In this document: positions 10,530 through 22,338 of the stretch, in pieces
Position numbering within the stretch: position 1 is the stretch's first letter
Layout of the letters: every line of letters starts with the position of its first letter
NCBI GenBank assembly: GCA_001566295.1
Contig: KQ964259.1
Span: forward strand, 372,001 to 436,000
Length of the DNA: 64,000 nt
Origin: Microdochium bolleyi
Taxonomy: Eukaryota > Ascomycota > Sordariomycetes > Xylariales > Microdochiaceae
Reading direction: 5' to 3'
Made by a program: the position numbers and the translations under genes
The notes under the pieces: generated by a model
Told to the model about the DNA's origin: nothing
The model's input: only the letters and a program-made list of their open reading frames with translations
Database searches by the model: none

Positions 10530-11440
10530 ATTGAATGAGTAAACAGCCATGATAGCATCGGTGACCCCCTTCAACGAGCGCTCACTAGACATCAACATGT
10601 CGGGAAGCCTATCTTTAAGTACCTGAGATTGCTAACTTAGCGTAGCTTCGTGGACCACATATATGCCGAGCTGGCCTATAGTTGGGACTCGAGTCAGAAG
10701 TCAGAAGCGGCGTGACCTCGTTGCAGGTAGATCTTGCGATTGGAGGAATCCCAATACTACTTTGGGCAGGTCGGGGACAAGCTTTGGAGAGATTAGGGTT
10801 GCATTCGACGGTAGTGCCGCCTCGAGATGCAGGAAACACGAGATGTGCCGTGCGGTCGGCATTTAAGGATCAGCGCAGGGCTGTGCCGCGATTCGCAAGC
10901 TTGGGGCGATGGGGGAGACGGAGGAAGGGGGAGCGGAGGTCCGAGGCAAGCGCCCCAATGGGGTGCTCTGTTCCCAGCGCTGTCAGTAAACAAGAGGCGG
11001 ATATAGCCTGTGATGTGCCCTCCGAGGTGGAGATGGCCGCAGGGATTCCCCAGGATTGCGTCGTATTTAGCCGACTGCATTCCTCCGCGGCCTCGGGTCT
11101 AGCACGTGGACAGAGCCCAAAGCTGGCAGAGCAGGACCCAAAGTCACCAGTCACCAGAGTCGCTAGAGTCATGAATTCACGGCGGCGTGGATTGTTGATG
11201 ATTGCACCGACTGCAAAGGTGACACCGGGCATCGAGGGAGCAGTGGAAGAGCTGTCGGTTTGGTGTTTTGACGGCCGGAGCAGTTGCCCCCGGTGCTGAC
11301 GTCATGCGCCTTCACTGTATGGCGCTCGACAGCAGCGCGGCCTCGTGCCTGTTTTCCCGTGGTCAACAACTCGGGGACGGCCTCACAGCAACCAATTCCG
11401 CCGCCGCCCATCTCCAACAGCGCCAGTCGCCTCCCCCCGG
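10530..11440. other. Divergent promoter region, GH127 / RecJ-like genes
   Basis: About 0.9 kb that must serve both flanking genes. Short open frames here lack motifs. No distinctive repeat seen. Confidence 0.55.
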
Positions 11441-12998
11441 ATGATCCCGTCCGTTGCCAGCCTGGGCGTAGTCTGTCGTGGCGCCCTGCGCAATCTATCA
11501 ACCACCACCTCACGCGTCCCGGCATTGGCGCGGCTCGCCACACGGCCTCCTGCAATCTCGCCCGCACCCTCCTATGCCGCAGAGATGAAGCGAGCAGCAA
11601 CTTCGGGGCTCGCAGGCGCCAGAAAGGCAAAGAAGCCTAGGCCACAAGTCCCCGAGTACCATCTCACGCCCTCTGTCAAGGACGACGCCGGCAACGACAT
11701 CTGGCCTGCTCCCCAGGCCCAGATCGACCGGGCTCGAGAGATCATCAAGGAGTGGTATGCATGCCATTTTCCTGCCCATGGCAAGAACAGGAGACGCGGC
11801 TGATGACAGATGATCTCGCAGTGCTGCCATGGGCAGGAGGACCCTGATCGTGCCAGACAAGGACGCCGACGGACTGAGTTCTGGCGCCATCCTGCAACGG
11901 ACACTGGTCCTTCTGGGGCTGGATCCGGCTCTCATCAGTGTCCACCTGCTCCAGAAAGGCAGCAATATCCACGACGAGTCTGAGCGTGTTGCCATGACAA
12001 AGCATGACCCGCACTACGTCTTCGTGCTCGACCAGGGCTCGCGGGCCGGCCCTCCCGTCGTCATCAAGCCGCACAAGGCCCTCGTCATCGACCACCACTG
12101 GGCTCTCGACAACGATTTTCCACAAAACGCTGAACATGTCACGGCTTGCAACTCGCCGCCCGTCGCTACGAGCTCGCTCCTCACCTACCTCATCTGCCTG
12201 CCTTTGCACAAAGACGTGGGCGAGGCTTGCAGCTGGCTCTGCGTGATGGGCACCCACGGCGATCTCGGCAACACTCTCAAGTGGGAGCCGCCATTTCCGG
12301 ACATGAAGGCAACCTTCAAGGCGCATACCAAGAAGGCACTCAACGACGCCGTATCCTTGATCAACGCCCCGCGCCGGACCGCATCGTACAGCGTGCCTAA
12401 AGCGTGGGCAGCCCTCACAGCCGCATCCTCGCCAGCAGAGCTCCTGACGAACAGGGACCTGCTCGCCGCGCGCGCAGAGGTCAACGCCGAGGTCGAACGG
12501 TGCACGCACACGGCGCCAAAGTTCTCCGCAGACGCCAAGATCGCCGTGTTCCGCATTAGCTCGGCCGCGCAGGTGCACCCGGTCATCGCGACGCGGTGGG
12601 CGGGCCACCTGCAGTCAGCCAAGCTCGAGGTCATCCTCGTCGCCAACGAGGGCTATCTCCCGGGGCTTGTCAACTTCTCGTGCCGCATACCCAGGAGCGC
12701 GAGGTCGCGGGACCCGCCGGTGAACATTATCGAGACCCTGCGCGGGATCGTGGACCAGTCGCCAGATCCGACACTGCGCGAGCGCCTGGGAGAATCTTTC
12801 GCGCGAGGTCATAAGGAGGCCAGTGGTGGCATAGTTCCCAAGAATGAGTTCGAGGAGCTCATGGCCATCTTAGAGGTTGGCGTGAAGAAGCCGAGCGATG
12901 GCAATTCGGGGTCACCAAAGAAGGCTGCGGCGAAACCGATTGCGAAACAGGCGAACACGTTGATGAACTACTTCGGCAAGAAAGAAGAGAAAGCATGA
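11441..12998 (+). CDS. RecJ-like DHH-family phosphoesterase/exonuclease with leader and PIP-like C-terminus
   Basis: Exons 11441-11754 and 11822-12998 (496 aa). DHH-family motifs are in order: DKDADG at 117-122, VLDQG at 173-177, the DHH triad 195-197 (VIDHHW), GTHGDLG at 248-254 and a C-terminal DHHA1-type GHKEASGG at 434-441. This architecture is that of RecJ-type single-strand nucleases rather than an inorganic pyrophosphatase or Prune, because the GHxxAsGG motif is present. The first 48 residues are Arg/Ser/Thr/Ala-rich without acidic residues, as in mitochondrial presequences. An internal ATG at 11585 would give a protein starting MKRAATSGLAGARKAKKPRP, with a basic cluster like a nuclear signal. 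The last 16 residues contain TLMNYFGKK, resembling a PCNA-interacting box. Nuclease activity and dual location are inferred. The start could be either ATG. Confidence 0.87.
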
Positions 12999-13674
12999 AG
13001 GCAGTTCGCCTTCTATATCATATTGGCAGTATCAACCATACACTGTAACGGGAACCCACTCCCGAGTTCTGCTCAGAATACCGTGCTCCGCGCGTCAATT
13101 CGTTGACTGAGAGGCCCATCATTTCGCTGACAAACAACCAGGGGGGGTACCACAAGGCCGCCGAGCTTGATGAGTAGCTTAACTGTCGTCATACCGATCA
13201 TGCCCTTCTGAGACCTGGCTGGCTCTCCCAAGAGACTCGTCGAGGCTGGTTGCTAGCCGCACCGCAGGCTGTGTCTTGGCAGTAGGCGTATTGACGGAAA
13301 TACCCCGATTTGGCTTACTGCAAGTCCCCAAAAGCAAAAAGGTGCACTGCTAGTCTCGCTTAGTGCTGCCACGCACGCTATCGTACCTGGGCCTGACCAA
13401 GATGCTTAAACACTATTTTCCTGGAGATGGGACGCGGTTGGCTGCAGTAACAGGGAGGCGTTGGGATCCGCATGCATCTCACATGGCTCTCATGACCAGA
13501 GTCTGCACTGGGTCAGCCTCATCCCGCTAGATGATAATCAACGATACCAGCAACGAACTAGAGCATGGGACCACATAAAAGGTCGTTGCCCGCCCTCGCT
13601 CGCCCGTTCTGGGGAAGGCCATCTCCCCCTGGCTTCATCCTCGGCGTCCGACAACACTGACACTGCATATCACG
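12999..13674. other. Intergenic, promoter of Thr-rich secreted protein
   Basis: Contains the 3' flank of the RecJ-like gene and the upstream region of the gene at 13675. No supported reading frame or repeat. Confidence 0.55.
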
Positions 13675-15361
13675 ATGCACCTCCTCGCCACGGCCGTGGT
13701 GCTTGGGTCTTTCGTCGGCGTGCTCCCGGCGAAAGCTCTCGTGCCCAATCTCGACCCTCGCGCGCAGTGCAGCACCGATAAATGCCAGAAGTCGGTGCGT
13801 GGTCTTTCCATGGCAGCAATACCATCCCCAGACCAACAATGAGTCGCTCATATTACTCCAGGTCGGCAAAGGCCCCCCGAATCTACACGGTGCCGATGCT
13901 GCTGCATCAGCTCGCAAGGATTGCTCCTCATTTCAGGTTGTCACGGTCACGCCGTGTCCAGTGTAAGTCACGTACTGCCGGAGATGCCCCAAGGCAATTC
14001 GTGCATGGGATGAACCAAGGAGGCTAAAGCTTGTTGTTGGTGTTGGTGCAGTACTACCACGAAAACAATTACCACGGACGTAGACTCTCGGACAGTATTC
14101 GATGTCAGCACCACCACGACTACAACGACTGAGCCTACCACCGTGACGATTCCATACACGGTGACTCTCGTGGGCAGCACTACCACCGAGACCGTGACCG
14201 AGACTCTAATCGGTGGTAGCACGGCGACGGTCGCCAGGACTGTCACAGTGTAAGTTACTGAAGATGTCGCACACTGGCCGCATTCCTCGTCCACCCACTG
14301 ATATCGTCCCAGCTCGTCCACCCAAACCACGACTGTGACTGTCGTCCGCGACAAGCGTGCTGCTCCTTCCTTCCCGCTCACTCGACCTCCCGAGGAGAAG
14401 TATCAGGCTCTCGCTGCCCGTGCTGCAGCCTGCCCGCTGACCAGCTCAGCGACGAGCGTCCCCGGATACGCCGACTGCGGGAAGAGACCAGCCGCTGCTG
14501 CAACAGCGTATGCATCAGCATGCTCATGCCTCGGGGTCTCTCGGAGCACGAGCGTGGCTCCCGCTCCCATTGTCACCGAGACCTCCACTGTCACAAACGC
14601 AAGGACCACCGTCACACGGGCGTCTGTGACCACGCAAACCGAGACAAACGAGGTAAGCGGAACATCATCCCCAAACTGAAAATTTGTGAAAAGGGCGTTG
14701 CTTACACTCCTGACTGGTACAGAGCACAAGGACCATAGACACCACGATCACCTTGCCCGGCGAGGACGAGATCATCACGGAAACAACCACCGAGCATAGT
14801 ACGAGCGTGACTACCACCACGACCAACGTCAGCACCGTGACGGCCGTAGTCCCCAAGACCGTAACTACCACAGTCAAGAACACGTCACCGACGCCCTGCC
14901 GCTTCTTCCAACTGCGCGCCGCGGGAGGCGGCCCGACCAGCAACGGCAAGTTCGTCGCCATGCGCGGCGAGGGCGTCGAGACGACCTTCAGCGCAGACCG
15001 CGGCCAGGCGGGCGTCTTCCAGCTCAGCCCCGCGGGCAGACTCGTCATCAGTAGTGCTGCTGATGCTGGCCCCGGCCCTGGCCCGGACCTGATCGCCAAC
15101 ATTGACGACCGCGAGGTGTTCACGGTGTACTTCAACAGGCAGCGGGCCATCACCAACCGCGGCTACCTGCCGCTCACCTGCTCGACGACGGCTGGCGCCA
15201 CCGCCACCACTGACCGCACGTTGAGCTGCACCGCGGGCAACGGCAGGTCCCGGTTCCTCGTGTGCCCGCGGCAAAACGGGAATTTGCTGTTCGGCCAGGC
15301 GTTGTTTGATGGGTGTGTATATATCTCGCTCGAGGTGCTCCCGGCTCCGCAGTGCAAGTAA
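13675..15361 (+). CDS. Secreted Thr/Val-rich protein with Cys-containing C-terminal domain
   Basis: Exons 13675-13794, 13937-13962, 14052-14249, 14313-14652, 14723-15361 (440 aa). The first intron could instead end about 18 bp earlier in the same frame, adding six residues. The signal peptide is MHLLATAVVLGSFVGVLPAKA. Long Thr/Val/Ser-rich stretches (TTTEPTTVTIP, TVTETLIGG, TSVTTTTTNVSTVTAVV) occupy most of residues 45-290, a typical O-mannosylated stalk. A dibasic Kex2-like site (DKRAAP) lies near residue 130. The C-terminal 150 residues look all-beta, with aromatic/Gly repeats of FQL-type strands and three or four Cys. No GPI signal is visible at the end. Probably a wall-associated or secreted glycoprotein; function unknown. 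Confidence 0.75.
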
Positions 15362-17002
15362 GCAGGAACCATATAGATCGGCTACCCGGACCTTCCTCTG
15401 AGCCGCGCGAGTCATTCTATGTGCAGTGAGGCGCCGACATCGTTTCATATGCTGGCTGTAATAGAACGTCTGCCTGTGCTCTGGACCACACTCTTACTCA
15501 GGTATGGCAACGTAAAGGGGCTCGAAAGAACGAGCGCGAAGTGCATGCTCCGGTTTGACGAGTGATAGCTGTCACGCATCACTTCGTGAGGCACGCCACG
15601 AGTGTGCCCAAGGAGGAAATAGCGCGCTCGCTCGGCCGTGCCGCTTGTTGGAGGACTGCAGGAGGCGATCCCGTCCGCTATCGCCTTTGCACTCTTCGTC
15701 AACCATCCAGTCTTGCCACATCTTCAGATCGGTATCTTTTCACACCGCATTCCCTGCGCCTTTCTCAGTCACTGCCATGGACAAGTCGCCTTACCTGCTA
15801 CCAAAAGTCGAGTCGGCTACACCAATTGACCCATGGAAGGTTGCGAGGACTCCGTCTTCTGATGCAGAAGGGCAGCTGTCAATAGACCCCTCGCGCTCCC
15901 CGGCCAAATCACGTACAAGCAGACGACCTCCAAGGCCCCTCGCCGCTGGCTCCCGCGTTGGCGAAGGCACGCTCCGCTTCACCGTTGACCACCCATCCCC
16001 ACATCCCTCAACCAATCCGTACTGTCTTCCAGAAGGAGCTATACTCCTCAGAGACCCTGGTGTACATTGTGTTCACACAAGGCTGGGCCGCCTTGCTCTG
16101 GGATCGCTGAATCTACCACATCAAATCACCTCCCAGCAACATGACCTTTATCCAGTGGATTCTCGCAGAGTTCCACGCAGACATCGGGGCTGTCAACCAG
16201 CCGGATCCGTGGCGCGCGACTATGACTATCTGGGGGCTCTCCTCTGGGTTCCAGGAAAGGGTATTGAACATGCATTGCGAAGACCCGTGGGTTCCGTTGT
16301 ATGAGTAGACCTTTTCGTTATCACAAAGTTTGTTTGGGGCCACTTGTCTTCACAGTGGTCCTTTCGCTGCCGGTGTTGTTGGCCTCATCGGGTAGATCCT
16401 ACCAGTGCTAATGGCGAAGAGCTTCGAAGCGTGCTGCCGTCCCAAATGACGTTGCAATAGTACTCGGCTTCTCGCCTGGTATCATGACTGCCGCTTCAGC
16501 ACGCCGCTCAAGTCAGCTGAATGGTGCTTGACAGGCTCGGATAGACCCGATGCCTGCTCCACCACAGATCCCTGCGGCCCGCGAAGCCTCCGTCCGCTCT
16601 AGATCCCGGCGTGCCGGGGTGGACTGCTGTTCTGGGCCAATGGCATTGTTTAGGCAGTCTGGAATCAGCCACCATGCACAATGTCCAGCTGAACCCTTCC
16701 GTCTTTGAGCCTCTGGAGCCCCCTCTCGAAGACGAAAGTGGAGTCTCGACACCCGACTATTGAAACCTGCGTCTGCTCGTTCAGCTGGCCGCGTGTTCTG
16801 GAGCGTCGAGGCCACCGCAGCTGAGCCGATGTCTGGCCCTTTTGGTGTGTTTAAAAACACCCAAGCACGACTTGCCCTGGCATCTCCTCCAATTCGTGCT
16901 TCTCTCCTGTCTCCGTAGCGTCGCCTTTTGTGATCACGAAGGAGCAGCAGCCGTAGTAGCCTCACCAACATCGCCCCGCAATACAGGCCTCAGTCATCCA
17001 CC
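15362..17002. other. Intergenic with a possible gene relic
   Basis: Apart from the weak relic at 15777-16309 and the presumed promoter of the DUF2235 gene, no feature is supported. Confidence 0.45.
15777..16309 (+). pseudogene. Possible degenerate gene fragment, transporter-like
   Basis: An ATG at 15777 follows a plausible leader and opens a polar N-terminus (MDKSPYLLPKVESATPIDP). The frame then drifts into low-quality sequence. In another frame, after a possible acceptor ending TTCCAG near 16035, the segment KELYSSETLVYIVFTQGWA reads like the first transmembrane part of a DHA1-type major facilitator, but a stop follows within 15 codons. A further 55-codon piece starts at 16140. No arrangement of introns rejoins them. 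It could be a decayed MFS gene or chance. Confidence 0.22.
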
Positions 17003-19065
17003 ATGGCGTTCTCTCAGGGTGGCTTCCAGCCGGACCCCAAGATCCCCGCACCTCACCCCAAGCGCATCGTCATCTGCTGCGACGGCACCTGGCAGTCCTC
17101 CGTCAGCGGCATCAAGTCCGTTCCGTCCAATATCACCCGCATCGCGCGGTCCCTTGCCCGCACAGGTCTCGATCCCCGCCACGCCGAGAACAACAAGGTC
17201 TGGGACCAGATCGTGTACTACGACGCCGGGTTAGGCACGGGCGTCTTCAGCATCGCTGAGAAGATCAAGCAGGGCCAGCTGGGCATGGGCTTCGTCGGCA
17301 ACGTCATCCAGGCGTACAACTTTATCTCCCTCAACTACGCACCCGGCGATCAGATCTTCTGCTTCGGCTTTAGCCGCGGCGCATACACGGCCCGCGCCGT
17401 CGCGGGGCTCGTCAATGACATTGGCGTCCTCAGTCCCCGCGACATGCAGGACTTCCCGGAGCTGTTCGCGCTGTACCAGGCCAACACCGACAGCCACGGG
17501 TTCCGCAAGAGCAAGGAGTACCGCCTCTGGGTCACGGGCGAGCTCGCGGCCGAGCAGCCCCCCACGGCTCCGCCGGGCGCGTATCAGGAGCCTCCGCGTT
17601 ACGTCAAACCGCCGCACCGGCAGGCGTCCGAGGCCTCGCGGGTCGTCGAGGTCGTCGGTGTTTTCGACACGGTCGGCAGCCTCGGCGTGCCGGACACGCA
17701 GAGTGAGGTGCTCGACTTCGGTCTGCAGGGCATCAGCAAGCTCTTTGGCGTGCCCAAGGTCGGGTTCCACAACGTGTCCCTGAGTCCTTGTAAGTTCATG
17801 ACGCATCTCGAAACCAAAGATGCCACAAAGGAAACATAGAAGAGGGGGCTGACACAGCTGGGACAGATATCAAGCACGCCTTCCAGGCGCTCGCTCTCGA
17901 CGAGCACAGGGGTCCCTTCACGCCTACGCTGTGGCATGTCCCGCCCGCTCCTACCAAAGACTCCGCGAAACCTCCGAGGACCAAGAAGACCCTCGACCAA
18001 CTACGTGAGGACAGCCGTGCCGCCCAGGCCGGCGGCAACGAGGACGAGATAGATCGCGCCTGGGAGGCCATGATCGACTACGAGATGGAGATGCACCTCG
18101 AGAAGCTCGACTCAGACCTGCTACAGGTCTGGTTCCCGGGTGTGCATGTCAACATTGGCGGCGGGAGCACCGACATGTTAGGGCCCAGGAAAGGAGATTT
18201 TGAGCGTGAGTAGTTTCCCAGCCCTGCCCCTTCATGTGATTCTCGCCCTGCATGCAGCAGCAGCTGACAAGTCGGCGTGGCAGAACTATCCACCATTACC
18301 CTTGCCTGGATGATCGAGCAGGCCTCTCCATACCTGCAGTTCAACCCCAACCTCCCACAGACCATTGTCGAGGACCGCATGACCCTGATCACGCCGATCC
18401 TGAAAGATCTCGCGCACACGCGCGCCGAGGCCGCGACGCACGAGTCGCACTGGGCCATCACCCGGGCATTCGAGTACCTCGCCTCCTCGACGCACGCGCA
18501 CTCGGCGGCCGACAAGGCCAAGATCGAGACGCAGACCGCGACACTCGCGGCGGCCGCGTACCGCGCGAGCAACGGCTGGGCGACGGGGCCGATCGTCGAC
18601 AGCTTCACCGGTGTGATGAAGATCGCGGGCAGCGTGACGCGCACCCCGGGGCGGTACAACCGCAAGGACGACGCGGGCAACGACGTCGGCGTGACCAACG
18701 AGCAGATCCACCCGAGCGTCAAGTACCGCTTCGACCAGAGGGGCGAGTGGAGCCCGGCCCTCGAGGGGTTCACGAGGCGCGAGGCGACCGTGGAGGTCCC
18801 GAGCGCTGATGGGCAGAGCGTGGAGGCGCAGAAGCGGTACGTGTGGTCCAACGCGGACGGCGTGACGGTCCCGGAATATGTGATCAGGTCCGGGGACGTG
18901 TTCACGCGGTACGTGGCGAGCCTGGACGATACCCTGGACAAGAAACAGGAGGGAGCCTCGGGGGCCGCGGCGGTAGCTGCACCTGGGGAAGGCGCTGCCT
19001 CACGTTATCTGGATGGCATTGACCAGTACTTGGGGCTGAAGACTGGTGAGAGTGCGGCCAAGTAA
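17003..19065 (+). CDS. DUF2235 alpha/beta-hydrolase-like protein
   Basis: Exons 17003-17789, 17867-18205, 18284-19065 (635 aa). The N-terminal half has DUF2235 hallmarks: RIVICCDGTW (residues 21-30), VYYDAGLGTG (71-80) and the nucleophile elbow FGFSRGAYTARAVAGL with Ser124. Later come VVGVFDTVGSLG, which carries the probable catalytic Asp, and VWFPGVHVNIGGG, which carries the probable His. The last 350 residues are family-typical helical sequence and an Ala/Gly-rich tail. There is no signal peptide, so it is probably cytosolic. The family is related to bacterial T6SS phospholipase effectors, but fungal members are uncharacterised; esterase or phospholipase activity is inference. The start is the ATG in a CACCATGG context. 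Confidence 0.88.
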
Positions 19066-19535
19066 GATAGCAACAGAGTGGTGGGAACGAGCTCGGCATG
19101 TGGCTATTTTCCGGGATCCGGCATACCCTGTATATTGAATCTATAGCAAGAAGATTCGAGATTTCAGAGATCTTGGCCACAATCTAGTAACCCTCTTTGC
19201 ACTATAGAAAGTCTTTGGTATGATTTGTGGACAGTAAAGTAAAAGGTTCGGGAAGCACATCTTACTGAATTCGAGTGCCTGATGCGATCACAATTTATGC
19301 ACTCCCATGCCTGGTTAATATATACACAGTATCATACTCTATAGCTCTAATCTGGGTAACCTCGTGTTTAGCCGCAATTGTTACTGTAATCCGTCGCTTT
19401 CTCGGCTCCTTCGTATAGAAGTACTTAAGCAGGGTTTGCTGACTAATACGGCAAATAACTCTCTCCCTTCGTTGCTCAGCCCCTGCGATCTTAGTGTGCT
19501 CGACACTGCCAGACCCATATACAGAAGCACACCAT
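19066..19535. other. Intergenic, AT-richer
   Basis: 3' flank of the DUF2235 gene and upstream region of the GNAT gene. Noticeably AT-richer than its neighbours. No feature supported. Confidence 0.5.
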
Positions 19536-20249
19536 ATGGCGGCGTCAAGCAATTTCCGCGTCGAACCGGCCAGCGAGGCAGACTTCCCTGCGCTCGCGGC
19601 CATCGTGATGTCCTCCTTCGCGGCAATGCCCGTCGAGGCCGCCACCTCGGGCCCTCCCACGCGCGCGAACATCTCTGCCGCCGCAGGGAGATATCTCGAA
19701 GCCGCCCGCCGCCACCAGCAGCAGTACTCGCCGTGCCCGGCCCCGTTCATCAAGTGCGTCCGCACGGACCCGGACACGGGCGTCGAGACCATCGTGGGCA
19801 CGGCGCAGTGGTACATCTATCCCCGCGTCCGGACACCAGAGGAGGTCGAGACTCCGCACTACCTGCTCGGCTGCAGCTGGATTTCCGATCAGCATGAAGA
19901 CGACGGTGGCAGTGGCGGCGGCGGTGACACGAAGAGCAAGGCGACCAGGTTCTTCAAGCCTTTTCTCGACGGCCGCGTGCGCCTGCTCGGAGACAGGCCA
20001 CATGGCGTGTTGATGTACATGGCCGTCACGCCCGAGTGGCGTCGCCAAGGCGTGGCGACTATGTGTGTGCAGTGGGGGACCGATCGGTGCCAGGAGCTCG
20101 GAATCCCCGCGTACCTCGAGGCGAGCGATGAGGGCGCCCCGGTGTACCAGGGACTGGGGTTCGAGATTGTGGACAGCATCGAGTCGGAGTGGGAGGGGGT
20201 CGGGTATCGGTGTCCGATCATGATCAAATATCCTACGCAGGCTGGTTGA
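19536..20249 (+). CDS. GNAT-family N-acetyltransferase
   Basis: A single exon of 237 aa. The acetyl-CoA binding signature is near residues 168-180 (MAVTPEWRRQGVATM; motif A pattern R/Q-x-x-G-x-A), preceded by a beta-strand (GVLMYMAV) and followed by the late-domain segment PAYLEASDEGAPVYQGLGFE, typical of small-molecule GNATs in fungi. There is an Asp/Gly-rich insertion around residues 130-142. The ATG at 19536 gives MAASSNFRVEPASEADFPAL, the usual GNAT beginning (beta1 then helix). The substrate cannot be predicted. No transport signal, so cytosolic. Confidence 0.87.
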   Translation: MAASSNFRVEPASEADFPALAAIVMSSFAAMPVEAATSGPPTRANISAAAGRYLEAARRHQQQYSPCPAPFIKCVRTDPDTGVETIVGTAQWYIYPRVRTPEEVETPHYLLGCSWISDQHEDDGGSGGGGDTKSKATRFFKPFLDGRVRLLGDRPHGVLMYMAVTPEWRRQGVATMCVQWGTDRCQELGIPAYLEASDEGAPVYQGLGFEIVDSIESEWEGVGYRCPIMIKYPTQAG

Positions 20250-20493
20250 GGGAGGTGATCTCTAGTGTTGCGCTGCTCTCGTACGAGATTCGGTGCGAAG
20301 CCAGGCCGAGACACAAAGCCCGACGCTTCGCAATGGCGAAGAGGGGGAGACAATATGAGCACGAACTGAGCTGGGTATCGGCTGTGTTGGTTGTTATGTC
20401 CCTTCAACACGTTACCTTGTAATGTCAACCTATGCCTACACGCAACAATGGGAATGGCCTCTTCGGACTAATTGTACGATTGCTAAACGCCCC

Positions 20494-22338
20494 TCACATC
20501 GAGGCAAGGCGCATGACAATCTCAACCACCTTCTCATTCGGTCCCTGCCAGTGGTGGCGTCCCCAGACGAACCAGGCACCGATCACGCCAGACATGGCAG
20601 CCGCGAACACGGGGCCGCAGTAGTTCATCGACGACGCCGAGACGGGCAGTGTCGTTGGGAAGGGGAGCCAAATCATGGTGTACAGGGTGTACACCAACGC
20701 GAAGATGTTCAGGGGCAGACCCCAGCGGCCGAGATTCCACTCGCTGACACGGATCCCGGTAGTCATTCGTGCGTGGAGCACGACGCTGAGGATAATGACG
20801 TAGCTCAGATACAGCGCCAGGGAGGACAGGGAGCTGACTGCGTTGAGAGCAACGTAGGCGGCCGTGCCGAGGTTGAGGAGGCTCAGGAGAACCACGATGC
20901 TGCAGGTGAGAAGCACGGCTCTGACGGGGACACGGTTCTTGCCATCGACATGACCAAAGTAGGCAGGCACTGGAGAGAGTAGGTAGTGTTCAGTCAGCAC
21001 TTTCATGGTATCTCGTGGAGTCGGGGAGCATCATTTTAGCACCCATTGGGAATCACTCACGTCCACCATCTCGCGCCCAGGCCCATGTCAGACGGCTGAC
21101 CGACGCAAACATGCCCATGGTTGCACTGAAGAGAGTAAAGGTGATACCCGAGCCTATGACAGTAGCAATAGTGTCTGACCCGGTTCCGCGCACCAGTAGG
21201 TACACGAGCGGGCTTGGCGCTGCCAGCATCTCCTCGATTGGTGGCATGCACACCTAGGCGGAATCGTGAGTAAATGGATTGAAGCCTGCCCTGGAGTAGA
21301 AGGCACTCACAATGAACGTGACCACCATTAGGAAGCCCATGATGCCGTTCGCGATGATGCCGCCCATCATGGCCTTGGGCACAGAACGCCGAGCGTCTTT
21401 GGCCTCCTCTCCCATGTGTATGACACCTTCGAAGCCTGCGCAGAGGTGCCAACTGAATCAGTATCGACGCAGCAATACCAATGCTACGGGTAACCACAAC
21501 GTACCGATGAAACACCAAATCTGGGACAGCATAGCCAGGTTCCAACTGACAAAGTCATTGTCCCAGCCGGAGTTGTTGCTCTTGGTAAGGAAGAACTCGG
21601 GACCATTACGTGGCGACAGAGCCCACAGCGACGCCAGCGTTATGAAGAAGAAACACACGTTGAAGATTCCGGAGATCATCTCGAACCACGGCACGATGCG
21701 GAAGAACCAGACGTTGATGATGGTGAAGAGGAAGAGTGTGAAGACGACGAAGAGCGTGGTGCGCCAGCCTGTAGTCTCGTACTCTGGATTGGTGATCTGT
21801 ATCACGGCCTGCACGACAATGACGTTGGCGTTGAGGGCCGAGCAGAACATCACCACGTAGCCGAGCCACGTCGCCCAGCCCTGGACCCAGGTTATGAACA
21901 GGCGATGCTTCGGAGGTGCGAAGTGGTACGTCCAGTAGTACTGTGCTCCCGCGATCGGGATGATGGAGGCAAGCTCTGCGAGACATGCTGCTTGTGCGAG
22001 CACGCCGGTGATGACGATCAAGAAGTTGAACATGTATGCCGCGGGGCCTCCGTTGACCAATGTGAAGAACATGCCCCTGTGTGTGAAACATGGTCAGTTG
22101 TTTTCACTTGATGTAGGCCTGTTATTCAGCCGTCCCAGTTCTCGACTTACGTTCCCATGCCAATCCAAGTGATGAAATACATGATGGCGAAGGCAAGCAG
22201 CTGTGGGAAAGAGAAAAGCTTGCGAGTACGTGTCTGGCGCTCGACAGACGAGTCGTCACCGTCGCCTGAAACGGGTGTAGACGAGCCATCCTGCTCGCCA
22301 ACCTGAACTCTACTGAGCTCGAACTTCTCTTCACCCAT
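20494..22338 (-). CDS. APC-family amino acid/GABA/choline-type permease
   Basis: Exons 22338-22151, 22076-21505, 21435-21311, 21253-21061, 20969-20494 (517 aa). It starts with a polar cytosolic tail (MGEEKFELSRVQ) followed by about 12 hydrophobic segments. Family landmarks: GMFFTLVNGGPAA in TM2, the loop after TM5-6 with an Asn-rich segment, and the conserved FEGVIHMGEEAKDARRSVP motif (E-x-x-x-H-x-x-EE-x-x-x-A-x-x-xVP) at exon 3, which is characteristic of fungal amino acid/GABA/choline permeases. Plasma membrane uptake of an amine or amino acid is expected; specificity cannot be read from sequence. It converges with the GNAT gene over a 244-bp gap. Confidence 0.9.
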
